Shown in pieces: positions 9,059 to 18,351 of a DNA stretch of 64,000 bases. Source of the stretch: Sphingomonas sp. Ant H11 (GTDB lineage Bacteria > Pseudomonadota > Alphaproteobacteria > Sphingomonadales > Sphingomonadaceae); assembly GCF_000797515.1 (NCBI RefSeq), contig NZ_JSBN01000016.1, positions 1 to 64,000 on the forward strand, in the 5' to 3' direction. Both the position numbers and the translations under genes were made by a program. The notes under the pieces are model-generated. The model did no database searches and was not told the origin of the DNA. It saw only the letters and a list, made by a program, of their open reading frames with translations. Every line of letters starts with the position of its first letter. Position 1 is the first letter of the stretch.

Positions 9059-10123
9059 CTACGCGGAACGGATTGCGAGGAGCGGGCGCTCAATATTGTC
9101 GCAAACCGTCGCCCACGAGAAACGCTCGCCGTAACGCGTAATAGCTTCTGGCTCTGGCCGGGCCGCGGCACCATTCAGCAATAGCCTTAGCACCTCTGCA
9201 TCCACATCGGTGGAGGTGAAGCGTGCCCAAGGCGGCGCGACGCTACGATGGATGGGCAAGTCCGAGCAGATGACTGGCAGCCCGTAGGAGCCTGCCTCCA
9301 CCAGCGGCATGTTGAAGCCTTCCGCGTGAGACAAGGTCAAAAAAATCCCGGCATTGCGGTACAACCAACGCAAATTAGCATCGCTGGCTTTCTGCAGCCA
9401 TGTGACGCCCCGCGCGGTCAAGCCGTCAAGCACTGCCAGCGCGCCCTGCCATCCCGGCCGACCGGCAACGATAACCTGCCAATCGGCCAGCAACGCTGGG
9501 GTCACGATCCTTTCCAGTGCCTCGTAATTTTTGCGTGGCTCAACCGTGCCGACCAGAAGCAGGATCGGGCGATCGTCGGCAATTCCTTCTGGACGCACAT
9601 CGTGCGCTGACATTTCCAGACCCGTGGCACATCCGGCAAGCAAAACCTCGCGTCCGAGCGTCTGCTGCAAGTCTACCCGCGCGACGTCACTGATCGTAAA
9701 AATCAGATCGTAACGATCGAGCATCCAGCTTTCATAGTCGCGAAACAGCAACCGTCCTTGGAGGGACATCTGCTTACTGCGCTTCCAGGGGAAGTCATCT
9801 GCGATGATGCGTGCCAGCGGCATGTTGTTCATTCGCATCGACGGTGACGCAGGCGCACTGCCACAGATCATCACGCCGGTTCTCCGGACTTCCCGGGGCA
9901 AGCGCCAATAGGCTGTGCTCCACCCCGGCAAGTAATGGCCGACCGCTATGACCGGCAATCCCGCTGGAACGCGGCTGCGATCAGCAACAAGGGCAATGGC
10001 ATTCGCATTGTTGTGCGCGGAAGCGATGAAAGTATTGATGGCCACGCGTTCGACGCCGGTAGGTCTCGCCAACCTTGTCGCGAATATGAGATCGTGTACT
10101 ACATAGCGAGGTCGTTCAGCCAT
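9059..10123 (-). CDS. GT4-family glycosyltransferase (EPS cluster)
   Basis: A 354-residue GT-B glycosyltransferase. The Rossmann region LLLVGTVEPRKNYEAL and the retaining-enzyme EX7E motif in HAEGFNMPLVEAGS place it in GT4. It is cytosolic and adds one sugar to the lipid-linked repeat unit; donor and acceptor cannot be read from sequence. ATG 10123 (MAERPRYVVHDL) is chosen because it overlaps the wecG-like stop by eight bases; an upstream start at 10168 would lie fully inside wecG. It is the last gene of the leftward run from wza. The IS407-like element ends 78 bp beyond its stop. Confidence 0.88.
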   Translation of the reverse strand: MAERPRYVVHDLIFATRLARPTGVERVAINTFIASAHNNANAIALVADRSRVPAGLPVIAVGHYLPGWSTAYWRLPREVRRTGVMICGSAPASPSMRMNNMPLARIIADDFPWKRSKQMSLQGRLLFRDYESWMLDRYDLIFTISDVARVDLQQTLGREVLLAGCATGLEMSAHDVRPEGIADDRPILLLVGTVEPRKNYEALERIVTPALLADWQVIVAGRPGWQGALAVLDGLTARGVTWLQKASDANLRWLYRNAGIFLTLSHAEGFNMPLVEAGSYGLPVICSDLPIHRSVAPPWARFTSTDVDAEVLRLLLNGAAARPEPEAITRYGERFSWATVCDNIERPLLAIRSA

Positions 10124-10904
10124 CAGTGCGGGATCCGCGAACGCCCTTTGCGAGTTCACGGACCGCAAGACCGAGAAATTTGTAATCCTTGAAAATATAG
10201 CGCGGAATGAGGCGAACGGGGTCGTTCATCATCCGCCACAGCCATTCCAAGCCGCTTTGCTGAACAAAGCGCGGGGCTCGCCGCGCCGTACCCGCCGCAA
10301 AGTCGAACGCGGCACCAACCCCGAGGATGACATCGCACTGCAATTCCGAACGCCAGCGATAAGCCCATTTTTCCTGCTTCGGCGTACCCACTCCAATGAA
10401 CAAAATATTTGGCTGCGTCGCATTGATCATTTCGACAATATCTCGAGACACCCGCTCGTCATGTTCAAATCCGAAGGGTGGTGAATAGACTCCGCTTACC
10501 TCAAGACCGGGAGCACCGGCTTGCAGCTTATCGGCCGCCAAAGCCGCGACCCCCTCGCGCCCGCCCAGCAGGAAAATCGACGCGCCGCGCTGCGCCGCCC
10601 CCGCCGAAACCGAAAAGAGCAGGTCCGCTCCGGTCACGCGCTTGGGCAATCCTTCGCGATATCGCAGCCGACTCAACCATACTAAAGGCATACCGTCCGC
10701 AAAACGATAGCGCGCCTCGCGGAAGACAATACCCATTTCCGTATCGTGCACCATGGAAACCACGTGATCCACATTCGGTGTTACCACCAACTCGCGCCTG
10801 CCCAGCCCTATGAGCCCAATCACCTCTTCGGTTGCCTGTGATAGCGTAACCGCTGAAAAACGGAGATCGAACATCGTTAACGATCTAGAAATATTTCTGT
10901 TCAT
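10116..10904 (-). CDS. WecG/TagA/CpsF-family glycosyltransferase (GT26)
   Basis: 262 residues with the complete GT26 signature: TPNVDHVV (the Asp acts as catalytic base in TagA), ADGMPLVW, KRVTGADL, FLLGG and GVGTPKQEKWAYRW, ending in a basic amphipathic region (WRMMNDPVRLIPRYIFKDY) that holds such enzymes at the membrane. It probably adds the second or a later sugar of the EPS repeat. The start ATG 10904 overlaps the wzy-like stop (ATGA), and its own end overlaps the GT4 start, so it lies in a translationally coupled operon. Confidence 0.93.
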   Translation of the reverse strand: MNRNISRSLTMFDLRFSAVTLSQATEEVIGLIGLGRRELVVTPNVDHVVSMVHDTEMGIVFREARYRFADGMPLVWLSRLRYREGLPKRVTGADLLFSVSAGAAQRGASIFLLGGREGVAALAADKLQAGAPGLEVSGVYSPPFGFEHDERVSRDIVEMINATQPNILFIGVGTPKQEKWAYRWRSELQCDVILGVGAAFDFAAGTARRAPRFVQQSGLEWLWRMMNDPVRLIPRYIFKDYKFLGLAVRELAKGVRGSRTDG

Positions 10905-12193
10905 TGCAAATTTACCACAGGCTTACCCTCTGGATAGGGCGGTGTATTTGAAATGTATGAAATTGATCTTTTACTTGCGAATCCTGCCAGAAACCAAGCA
11001 AACCAAGATGAAGTCGTTGCAAAAAACACACCAGAGATGATGGAAAGGCTGATAATGGCCGCAATCATCAAAATTGCTATTGATACTGTAGGCGAATTTT
11101 CGCGACTGTTATCAATATATATACCTCTCATGAACATAATGAAAAGTATCGTAGGACCTAGTCCAAAAAGGAATAGAACATTTAACATTGCTGGTTCGAA
11201 CTCCGGAATTTTCCCGCTCACAAGCGCTCCAGAAATGATCGTAGCTGGATCGAGGAATTCGAATATCTTTGATACAGAAAGAACGTGCGCTGCTGTAGAA
11301 CTATTTTCCGATACATCAGAAATAAAATCACCAAATATGAGCGTAAAAGATAGTCCGAGTACTGAAATTATCAACGCGACACCGAATCCAGTTTTTTTCA
11401 TCCGATAATAAATCGCGACGGCTATCGGTAATATTAAAAACACCGCACGCGTGAAGGATGCTCCGATGATGCACGCAAAAAGTATGACGATCAATGCACG
11501 GTATTTAGGCAGTAAATAATAAGCAGGAACGACAGCGGTCATGCCGGCATAGGCCAAAGCGAGAGGATCTCCGAACGAACCGACGAACCGAACGAAGGAT
11601 ATTCCTTGATAGGTATAGTAAAAATTACCATGCAGACCGTCTACGACATCGTCGCTGAATCCTTTTACGTCCAGAATAAAGCTTGCGTAATTGAGATAGT
11701 GACCCCAAAGTTCTACGGAACCAAGTAATACATTCAACGCAGCGAATATAATCGATATTAATATATAAGATATTGCGAAACTAGAAATTAAATATCTTAT
11801 ACCAAAGTCAGATTTGTTTCCGACATAGAGACCAGAAAAATATATAATTACAGGAAATACATAGATATAGACTCGTGCGAGCGCTTTCTCACCAGGATGG
11901 GCGGCCAAAATAGCAATAGCCATTAAAACAGTGGCAACAAGGTAATAAATACCAAACCATTCGTATCTCTTTATCTTCATTCCTGTTGAAAATTCTAAGC
12001 AAAATCCAATAAATAAAATAATAAATACTGCATATTTTGCGTAAATAATCTGAATGGCTGCTGCGCTGCTTGAAAATTGAGTATGCAGCCAAGCACCGGC
12101 AGCATTGTCCATAAGGTTCAATGCTATGAGTACGAAGAGAAATATCTTCAGAGCCATTTTGGCTGGCTCTTTTGATGCGATGCGTACTGACAT
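10901..12193 (-). CDS. Wzy-like polysaccharide polymerase or ligase
   Basis: A 430-residue polytopic inner-membrane protein with about 11-12 hydrophobic segments and one large polar loop in the middle (residues about 165-200, ending FVRFVGSFGDPLALAY). This is the topology of O-antigen polymerases and ligases, whose sequence is otherwise poorly conserved. It is markedly more AT-rich and lysine/isoleucine-rich than its neighbours, suggesting separate acquisition, as is common for wzy genes. Six bases separate it from the TPR-like gene upstream, and it overlaps wecG downstream. A second Wzy_C-type protein is encoded at 18352, so which one polymerises is open. Confidence 0.75.
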   Translation of the reverse strand: MSVRIASKEPAKMALKIFLFVLIALNLMDNAAGAWLHTQFSSSAAAIQIIYAKYAVFIILFIGFCLEFSTGMKIKRYEWFGIYYLVATVLMAIAILAAHPGEKALARVYIYVFPVIIYFSGLYVGNKSDFGIRYLISSFAISYILISIIFAALNVLLGSVELWGHYLNYASFILDVKGFSDDVVDGLHGNFYYTYQGISFVRFVGSFGDPLALAYAGMTAVVPAYYLLPKYRALIVILFACIIGASFTRAVFLILPIAVAIYYRMKKTGFGVALIISVLGLSFTLIFGDFISDVSENSSTAAHVLSVSKIFEFLDPATIISGALVSGKIPEFEPAMLNVLFLFGLGPTILFIMFMRGIYIDNSRENSPTVSIAILMIAAIISLSIISGVFFATTSSWFAWFLAGFASKRSISYISNTPPYPEGKPVVNLQ

Positions 12194-12198
12194 AAAAA

Positions 12199-13440
12199 TT
12201 AGCGCCGCGCAGAGGGGGAAGATGCGTCAACCGCGATGTCTGTCACCCACGGGTTATTGCTTTGCCGGTCGATCTGATTACCGGCCACGATCGACAGCCA
12301 TTGGGCGGGGCACGAGGATGGCACGGTAAAGGGAATGATGCTCCGGATGCCGCCGAGTGCGGGTGAAGCGGGGAGCGCAGTAGACGTGAGCGTCCTCGTA
12401 TCAGAGTTGCAGCGAAGCTCTATTTTCGGGCGCTCCGTCACGGAGCCCGTTATATTTCCGGTCGTGAACGCGAGGCGGTAGGTGCCTGCACGCAGCACTA
12501 GGAGCTGGCGGGCAAAATCCCCTGATTGGCCGCCTCGGTTGATGAGGAGAAGAACCGGCGCATTGGCGTCGTTAACCCCCGGTTGAGCCGAGAGTGAATC
12601 ATTTTCGGAAAGGGACCACTCAAACGGTGTCAGGCCACCAGCCTGATCAAATCGCGGATTGCGGATCGCCGACGAGGATACGTTGCCGGTGAAGCGCCGA
12701 TATAGCGCAAAGGCGAAATCCGGCCGCCCATGCTCGACCAATTGCGCCATGGCCAGCGATACGCGGTTCCGGTCGTCCGGGTCGGTGCGACTGAAACGCA
12801 TCGCATTGACAAGCAGGTTGAAGTTTTCAGCGCCGGGAAAGGCACCAAGCAGGCCGCCGAAAAATTCAGCCTTCCACGGCGGATTCGAGGCAAGAACTGC
12901 GGCGATGGCATGCGCGACCTGCGGTTGAGCACTTGCTTGCAACAGGATCGGGAGAAGCTTCGCACGGTACTCGTCGCTGATGCGGAAGATATGATCGTAC
13001 GTTTCCAAAGCCTTAGCGATATCGCCAAGTGCGACATAGTGCTCGACCAGCCACATCTGAGTTTCAACGTCGCGGCGCGTTATCTGTGCACTATATTTAA
13101 ATGTGCTGCTCTCGTCTCTGGCCGGGGTCAGGATAGATCGGGCAAACCCCAGTGCGGATGCGCCCTCGCCGCTCATCGGGCTTTCCAGTAGCGAGCGGAC
13201 TGCCAGACGTTCGGCCATCCGCGCCGAGCCTGGTGTCCCCTTTACGGCTAGGGCCATGGCGACCCGCTCCAACGCCTGACTGTTGTGCGCGTCGAACCGT
13301 AGTGCCAGTTCCGGGTCGGAGCGCACGAAGACCAGCCCGCTCGTAACAACGAAAGTCAGAATCATTCCAATCAATATCGGCGGTGCGAGCAGCAGGGCTC
13401 TCACAACCGGGGAGTGCAAGGGTATTCGCCACCGCTCCAT
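12199..13440 (-). CDS. Membrane-anchored, TPR-like protein of the EPS operon (function unknown)
   Basis: 413 residues. One N-terminal membrane segment (VRALLLAPPILIGMILTFVV) is followed by a periplasmic, alanine-rich helical region resembling degenerate TPRs (QMWLVEHYVALGDIAKALE). After residue about 290 comes a beta-rich C-terminal domain with two cysteines (ELRCNSD, SSCPAQWL) that may bind carbohydrate. I do not recognise the family. Its place between Wzc and the polymerase, six bases from each neighbour, implies a role in polymerisation or export of this EPS. Confidence 0.8.
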   Translation of the reverse strand: MERWRIPLHSPVVRALLLAPPILIGMILTFVVTSGLVFVRSDPELALRFDAHNSQALERVAMALAVKGTPGSARMAERLAVRSLLESPMSGEGASALGFARSILTPARDESSTFKYSAQITRRDVETQMWLVEHYVALGDIAKALETYDHIFRISDEYRAKLLPILLQASAQPQVAHAIAAVLASNPPWKAEFFGGLLGAFPGAENFNLLVNAMRFSRTDPDDRNRVSLAMAQLVEHGRPDFAFALYRRFTGNVSSSAIRNPRFDQAGGLTPFEWSLSENDSLSAQPGVNDANAPVLLLINRGGQSGDFARQLLVLRAGTYRLAFTTGNITGSVTERPKIELRCNSDTRTLTSTALPASPALGGIRSIIPFTVPSSCPAQWLSIVAGNQIDRQSNNPWVTDIAVDASSPSARR

Positions 13441-13446
13441 CGGTGA

Positions 13447-15673
13447 TTACGCAGCGTTCTTACCGGATGCGTCTTCATTGCCGTAGCTGTATCCGTAACT
13501 ATACAAATAGCCGTAATCTGCTTTGCGCAAGTCAAACTTCGTGAGAACAACACCGAGAATAGAGACATTAGCGGCTCTCAACCTGCTAATCGCAATCTGG
13601 GCCATGTTCTTCTGGCTGCTATGGGCCTGAACTACGAAAACCACACCTTCAACCTGACTGCCGATCAGCGGGGCGTCAGCCAGACCCAGCAATGGTGGAG
13701 CATCGATGATGATATAGTCGAAATGTTTCTTCATCTCCGCAATCAGAGTAGCAAGCCTATCCGTCTCAAGCAGGTCTGGCGCACTCGGCGGATTGGGGCC
13801 GGCAGTGATGATCTGCAGCCCGGGAATATCGGTGGTCCGAATGAGGTCCTTGAGATCTTCTCCTGCCAGGAAGTTACTCAGACCGGCTTGATTGGCAATG
13901 CCAAACAAACTGTGCACTGATGGACGCCGCATGTCGCCGTCGACTAGGAGCACCCGGTTCAAAGACCGCGCGAGCAGGCTTGCGAGCGCGTAAGACGTTG
14001 TGGTCTTCCCCTCGGAAGCACGCGTGCTGGTGACCGAAATGACTTTGGGAAAGCCATGCTCCCGCGCCAGCGACAAGGCCATTCGCGTCGAGTTGTAAGC
14101 CTCGGTAATCGCCGATTTTCGATCCCGTAGCTCATCTGCCGGGCGTATATCCCGCCGCACTGTCGGAATCGTGCCGAGCAGCGGCACGCCAAGCTCATCG
14201 GGGACTTGCTGCGGGTCGGAGATGGCGTTGTCGAGCTGCTCCTGCAGAAGTGCTATACCAAAACCGAGTACAGCACCGCCGAAAATGGCACCAAACAAAA
14301 TAATAAGCGTGTTTGGCCACGTTGGCTTCAGCGGCAATTCCGCGTTGTCGACAATCGAGATGTTGTTTGAACCGACGCCACCGGCAACACCAATTTCTTT
14401 ATATCGCTGCAATAGTGCATCGTATAGTTGCCGGTTGGTATCGACATCGCGCAGATATATATTATACTGAATGCTACGCCGCCGGTTGTCGAGCACACCC
14501 GATTTCAGCGACTGAACCCGAGTCTGCAGGAGGTTTTCGCGCGCCAGGGCGGCTTGGTACGTCTTGTCGATTGTGCCGCTGATCCGGTGTTCTTCGACAG
14601 CGATAGAACGATCGAGCTGATCGATTTGTGCTTTGACCTGCTTAGCGGGCGGATAGTCAGGCTCGAATTGCGTCATCAACTTAGCATAGTCAGCCGCGCG
14701 CGTCGCTCGCTCCTGTCGGAGCAGAGAAATAGCTTGGTTGGTAAGACTTTCGCTCGCCTGTTCAGCCGGCGTATTTCTACGGCTCTGGGCCGAAATGCGG
14801 TCGGCGGTGGCTTTCGCCAGTTCCTCGTTCAGTGTTTCGAGATCGGTATCGGCAAGGGATCGTTCGTGGGTGCCCGCTGCATTGCTCCCTCCCGCCACTC
14901 CGGGAAGGTTCACGATTCCCTGCTCACCCGCGTAGCGGACAAGCTCGCGCTCTGATTCATTAATACGCTGCCGAAGTTGGGACAGGCGCCCTTCCAAAAA
15001 AGTTGCGCGCGTATGACGTCGCTTCGTAGCGCCGCTCCAAGGTTGTCTTAATAAAACCCTGCGCCCAGGCATCAACGACGCGCTTCGAAAGCATCGGATC
15101 CGGGCTTACAAAGCGCAGGCGCACAAGGCGCGACAGACGCTCGCTGCTCACGGAGATATGCTTCAGCAGGACCGATCCGGCACTACGAATCCGGCTGGCG
15201 CGCGAAGTCGGAAGGAAGCGCTCACCTTGCGACCAATCCGAATCTAAAGCCCCGAATTCCTTAAAGAACTCCCGGTTATCGTATAGGCGCAGGTCGCTAG
15301 CCACCCGCTCTGCCAATGACTGGGAGCGCAGAAGGCCATATTGGGTCTCGTAAAACTCCTGATCGACGATCATCTGCTGGGACTGGGAAGCCCCAACCGA
15401 GACCAGGCTTTCGTTCTCGCGCTTAATCTCGACCAAAGCCTCGGCCGCATATTGCTTGGTAGTGAGCAGCGCGTAGGTCACGCCGACAAGGAGCGCAGCA
15501 CCCGTGACCGCCAAAATCGTCACATATCGGCGGCGCACCAATGTAAGAAGCTGGGTTATAAGCTTGGCCGACGGGGCAGAGGGTAGCCCCGCGTCGGAGG
15601 CCAGCATGGACGAAGCAGGCGTTGTCACGCTTTGCGGCCGATCAATTATTTGCATTTTATTGTGCTCGCTCAA
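13447..15673 (-). CDS. wzc: Wzc-type polysaccharide co-polymerase / BY-kinase (frameshifted in this sequence)
   Basis: An inner-membrane chain-length and export regulator with a bacterial tyrosine kinase. The N-terminal Wzz domain has a membrane helix near residues 50-70 (YVTILAVTGAALLVG). A coiled periplasmic region follows, then the kinase with Walker A STRASEGKTTTSYA (about 553), Walker A' LLVDGDMRRPS, Walker B YIIIDAPP (about 654) and the C-terminal tyrosine cluster YGYLYSYGYSYG. The frame breaks at the A6 run 14996-15001 (T6 on the coding strand). Removing one base joins ARNF to LEGRLSQLRQ and gives 741 residues. The start is TTG 15673, overlapping the wza stop as TTGA, or ATG 15655. Confidence 0.88.
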
Positions 15674-16380
15674 TAACGCTGAATAAGCGCTACCAGGGGC
15701 GCTACCAGAAGCCCCGAGGCCTGAATGAATGTCCGGAACGAGCGAGCACCCCGGTCTTCCCCAACCGAGATGAGATCGTTGGCGTACACTTCGGGATCGG
15801 GGTAAATGCCTTGGCGAATAGCCCGGACGTCATAAAGCGCGACCATCTGCTTATCGTCAACCTGACGAAACACGGCAACGTAGGTCAGATTGGCAAATTC
15901 TCCCGCCCCTTCCGCCTGCGCGATCGCACGAACGAGAGTCAGTCGTCCGGTTACGGGGTACAGGCCTGGCTTCGACACCTCACCATCGACGGTGATGGTC
16001 TGGCTGACCGTATCCACCCCCACGGTGACCTGGGGATCGCGGACATAGCGTCCGCGCAGACCATTGCCGATCTTCTGCGCCAACTCGGTTGAGGACAGGC
16101 CCATGGCCGAAATCGTTCCCAGCAGTGGCAGCGAAAGCGTGCCGTCCGCCGCGACCTGAACCGTACGGCTCAACTCCGCTACACCATAGACATCGATCGT
16201 AACTTTATCGAGCGGGCCGATCAGATAGGAACGTTGCTGGAGCAGAAGGTCCTTACGCGTAGGCGGCGGGAGTTCGCTCGACGAAACGAGTTTAAGGTCA
16301 GGGCGGCCGACAAACTTGGGAGTGGCGCAGCCCCCCAAAAGCATTAGCGCGAGCGAAAGGATCAACGCAGAAGATCGCAT
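15670..16380 (-). CDS. wza: Wza-type outer-membrane polysaccharide export lipoprotein
   Basis: 236 residues from ATG 16380. The start is chosen because it opens a clear lipoprotein signal peptide (SSALILSLALMLLGGC, lipobox LGGC); longer upstream frames have no signal. The mature protein has the Poly_export domain (YLIGPLDKVTIDVYGVAELS) and one SLBB domain (TITVDGEVSKPGLYPVTG). It would form the outer-membrane channel with Wzc. It is first in the leftward operon wza-wzc-TPR-wzy-wecG-GT4. The promoter probably lies in 16381-16540, shared divergently with the beta-helix gene. Confidence 0.93.
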   Translation of the reverse strand: MRSSALILSLALMLLGGCATPKFVGRPDLKLVSSSELPPPTRKDLLLQQRSYLIGPLDKVTIDVYGVAELSRTVQVAADGTLSLPLLGTISAMGLSSTELAQKIGNGLRGRYVRDPQVTVGVDTVSQTITVDGEVSKPGLYPVTGRLTLVRAIAQAEGAGEFANLTYVAVFRQVDDKQMVALYDVRAIRQGIYPDPEVYANDLISVGEDRGARSFRTFIQASGLLVAPLVALIQRY

Positions 16381-16540
16381 GAATTTTCCTGAAAATGGCC
16401 CTGGTTGCGCTATCGTTTTGATGAAATTATTATCTGCGCCTCGTTGCCTTATGCCCCGACATCCTATTCCAAAGCAAGACGTGAAACGATGGCGCTTGTC
16501 GGTTATGGCGGGTAGGCGGGCATAAGCAGCAGAACCGAAA

Positions 16541-18058
16541 ATGTGGACACGACGCAACGTCTTGGCGGGAATCGCAGGCCTTGGGGCCGCAGCGTCCGGG
16601 CTTGATATCGATGCTGACGCCTCCATCGACACCCGCGGCTGGCCATCGCTTCTCGATGCCTTACCGCCACGTATCCGGGCCGCAGCGCAAGCCGGACATT
16701 GCGAAGTGGACCTGTCACCGGCCCTGCGCGACGCGGTCGAAACCGGATTGAACTTCGTCATACCCGCCGGAATCTATCCTATAGCTGGCGACGCGATTGA
16801 ACTACGCAACTCGGGGCAGTGCATCGTCGGCACGGGCGGTGTGTTGCGGCGACTACCCGAACGCGACGGCATTGGCCTGCTAGTATCCGGAAAGGGAATC
16901 GTACTGCGGGGGCTACGCCTGAACGGGACGGCCCCGATGCGCGCGCGCGGTCACCAAAACGACATGGTGAAGGTAACGGGAAGCCGGATTGTCATCGTCG
17001 ACCTTGCCGTGCTGGGCGCGGCCGGGAGCAATTTACGGATCGATCGCGCAAACACTGTTGATATCGTCCGCCCAGTGCTGACCGATGCCTATCAGAATAA
17101 CTTGATAATCTGCAACGGATCGACCCGGGACATCCGTGTGACGAGCCCAGTCTGCCGACGCACCACTTTACAGAACAACATCTTTGTCACGGCAAGCGAA
17201 GGCAGTACGGAGAACGGAGAAACAGTTTTCGCCATCACCATCTCCGATCCGACCTGCTCCGATGCCGGCGATACCGGGATTGAGCTTGGTTATCATTGTT
17301 TCGAGTGCCAGGTAAGCGGCGGTTACGTGAGCAACAGCACAAATCCCGCGCTGTTACAGCGTGACGGCAAGCGGAACCTCTGGAAAGGGGTGCTTGTGGA
17401 CAATCAGCCCTATGCTAATCAGCATAAAGATTATGACGGCGTCGCCGTTACACCGCAATGGGAAGGAGCGTCCTGGCAAAGCGAGACCGAATTCCGGGAC
17501 ATCGTCGTTCGCGGACCAGTGCGCAGAAGCGCCTTTTACTGGGGACAAAGCGGTATCAGACGCATAGACTGCACAGCCCGTGCCAATTCGGTCAACGGCA
17601 CCGACGCGAATCCAATAACACCGACGGGTAGCGGCGACCTAAAGTCCGGTGCGGTGGGCAACATCATCGTCAAAGGCGGCGTGATCGACGGTTTTGCAAC
17701 CGGAGACAATTGGAACTTCGACGGACGACCCTACAGGCGCATCGAATGCAGCACTACCGGAGTCGAAATCACGCGGTGTGTGCGGGTGTTCAACTGTTAT
17801 AACACCACACCGATACGCTGTGTCATCGCCAACAACGCCGGTATCGGTAATCTTCGGGACGAAATCTGGCTTGTATCGGCACAACTCATGCCCTCCGATG
17901 GCGAGCCGGGCATATCTCTCGTCTATGACAATAATCACTTTTCTGCGGTAGTTGGGCATGCTCCGCTGCAAATCAGCCTGCCTGTTGCGGCAAATGCGGC
18001 AGCGCTGCTCCTGTCTCCAGACAGCAGTTTCGTAAAAAGTCGGGGCACCAATGAATGA
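16541..18058 (+). CDS. Tat-exported right-handed beta-helix (pectate-lyase-like) protein
   Basis: 505 residues. The N-terminus MWTRRNVLAGIAGLGAAASG is a twin-arginine-type signal, implying export of a folded protein to the periplasm. The body is a repetitive, asparagine- and glycine-rich beta-helix, with repeats such as SRIVIVDLAVLGAAGSNLRI and NTVDIVRPVLTDAYQNNLII, like pectate_lyase_3/glycosyl hydrolase 28-type folds. In an EPS cluster it is likely a lyase or hydrolase that trims or clears the polymer. No catalytic triad can be assigned by eye. It is followed, with an eight-base overlap, by a small gene. Confidence 0.8.
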   Translation: MWTRRNVLAGIAGLGAAASGLDIDADASIDTRGWPSLLDALPPRIRAAAQAGHCEVDLSPALRDAVETGLNFVIPAGIYPIAGDAIELRNSGQCIVGTGGVLRRLPERDGIGLLVSGKGIVLRGLRLNGTAPMRARGHQNDMVKVTGSRIVIVDLAVLGAAGSNLRIDRANTVDIVRPVLTDAYQNNLIICNGSTRDIRVTSPVCRRTTLQNNIFVTASEGSTENGETVFAITISDPTCSDAGDTGIELGYHCFECQVSGGYVSNSTNPALLQRDGKRNLWKGVLVDNQPYANQHKDYDGVAVTPQWEGASWQSETEFRDIVVRGPVRRSAFYWGQSGIRRIDCTARANSVNGTDANPITPTGSGDLKSGAVGNIIVKGGVIDGFATGDNWNFDGRPYRRIECSTTGVEITRCVRVFNCYNTTPIRCVIANNAGIGNLRDEIWLVSAQLMPSDGEPGISLVYDNNHFSAVVGHAPLQISLPVAANAAALLLSPDSSFVKSRGTNE

Positions 18059-18311
18059 GCGAGACGTCCCGATTGCGCAATCCGGCGCGTATAGCTTGTT
18101 TTCCGCCACAGCCAGGCTCGATTTCAGAATTGTCAGAGGTAAGAACACGTGGAAGGTCGTCGGCCCGGGCATCCTACAAGCGGCTCCCGACGACATCGTG
18201 CAGGTAACGGTTGAAAATGACCGGATCGTGCTGCATCAGCGCGGCAAGCTGAAGCAATCGCAATGGATGAAGCTTTCCGGTCCGGGACTGAGAGCTAGTC
18301 AACCCGTGTAA
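18051..18311 (+). CDS. Small hypothetical protein coupled to the beta-helix gene
   Basis: 86 residues from ATG 18051, which overlaps the end of the beta-helix gene by eight bases (ATGAATGA). No signal peptide or membrane helix. The pattern of short alternating strands (YSLFSATARLDFRIVRG, DDIVQVTVENDRIVLHQRG) suggests a small beta domain. Family not recognised. Confidence 0.55.
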   Translation: MNERDVPIAQSGAYSLFSATARLDFRIVRGKNTWKVVGPGILQAAPDDIVQVTVENDRIVLHQRGKLKQSQWMKLSGPGLRASQPV

Positions 18312-18351
18312 CCCACGTGGGCAGCGGCACGTCAGATTAAGAGGTCGTGAT

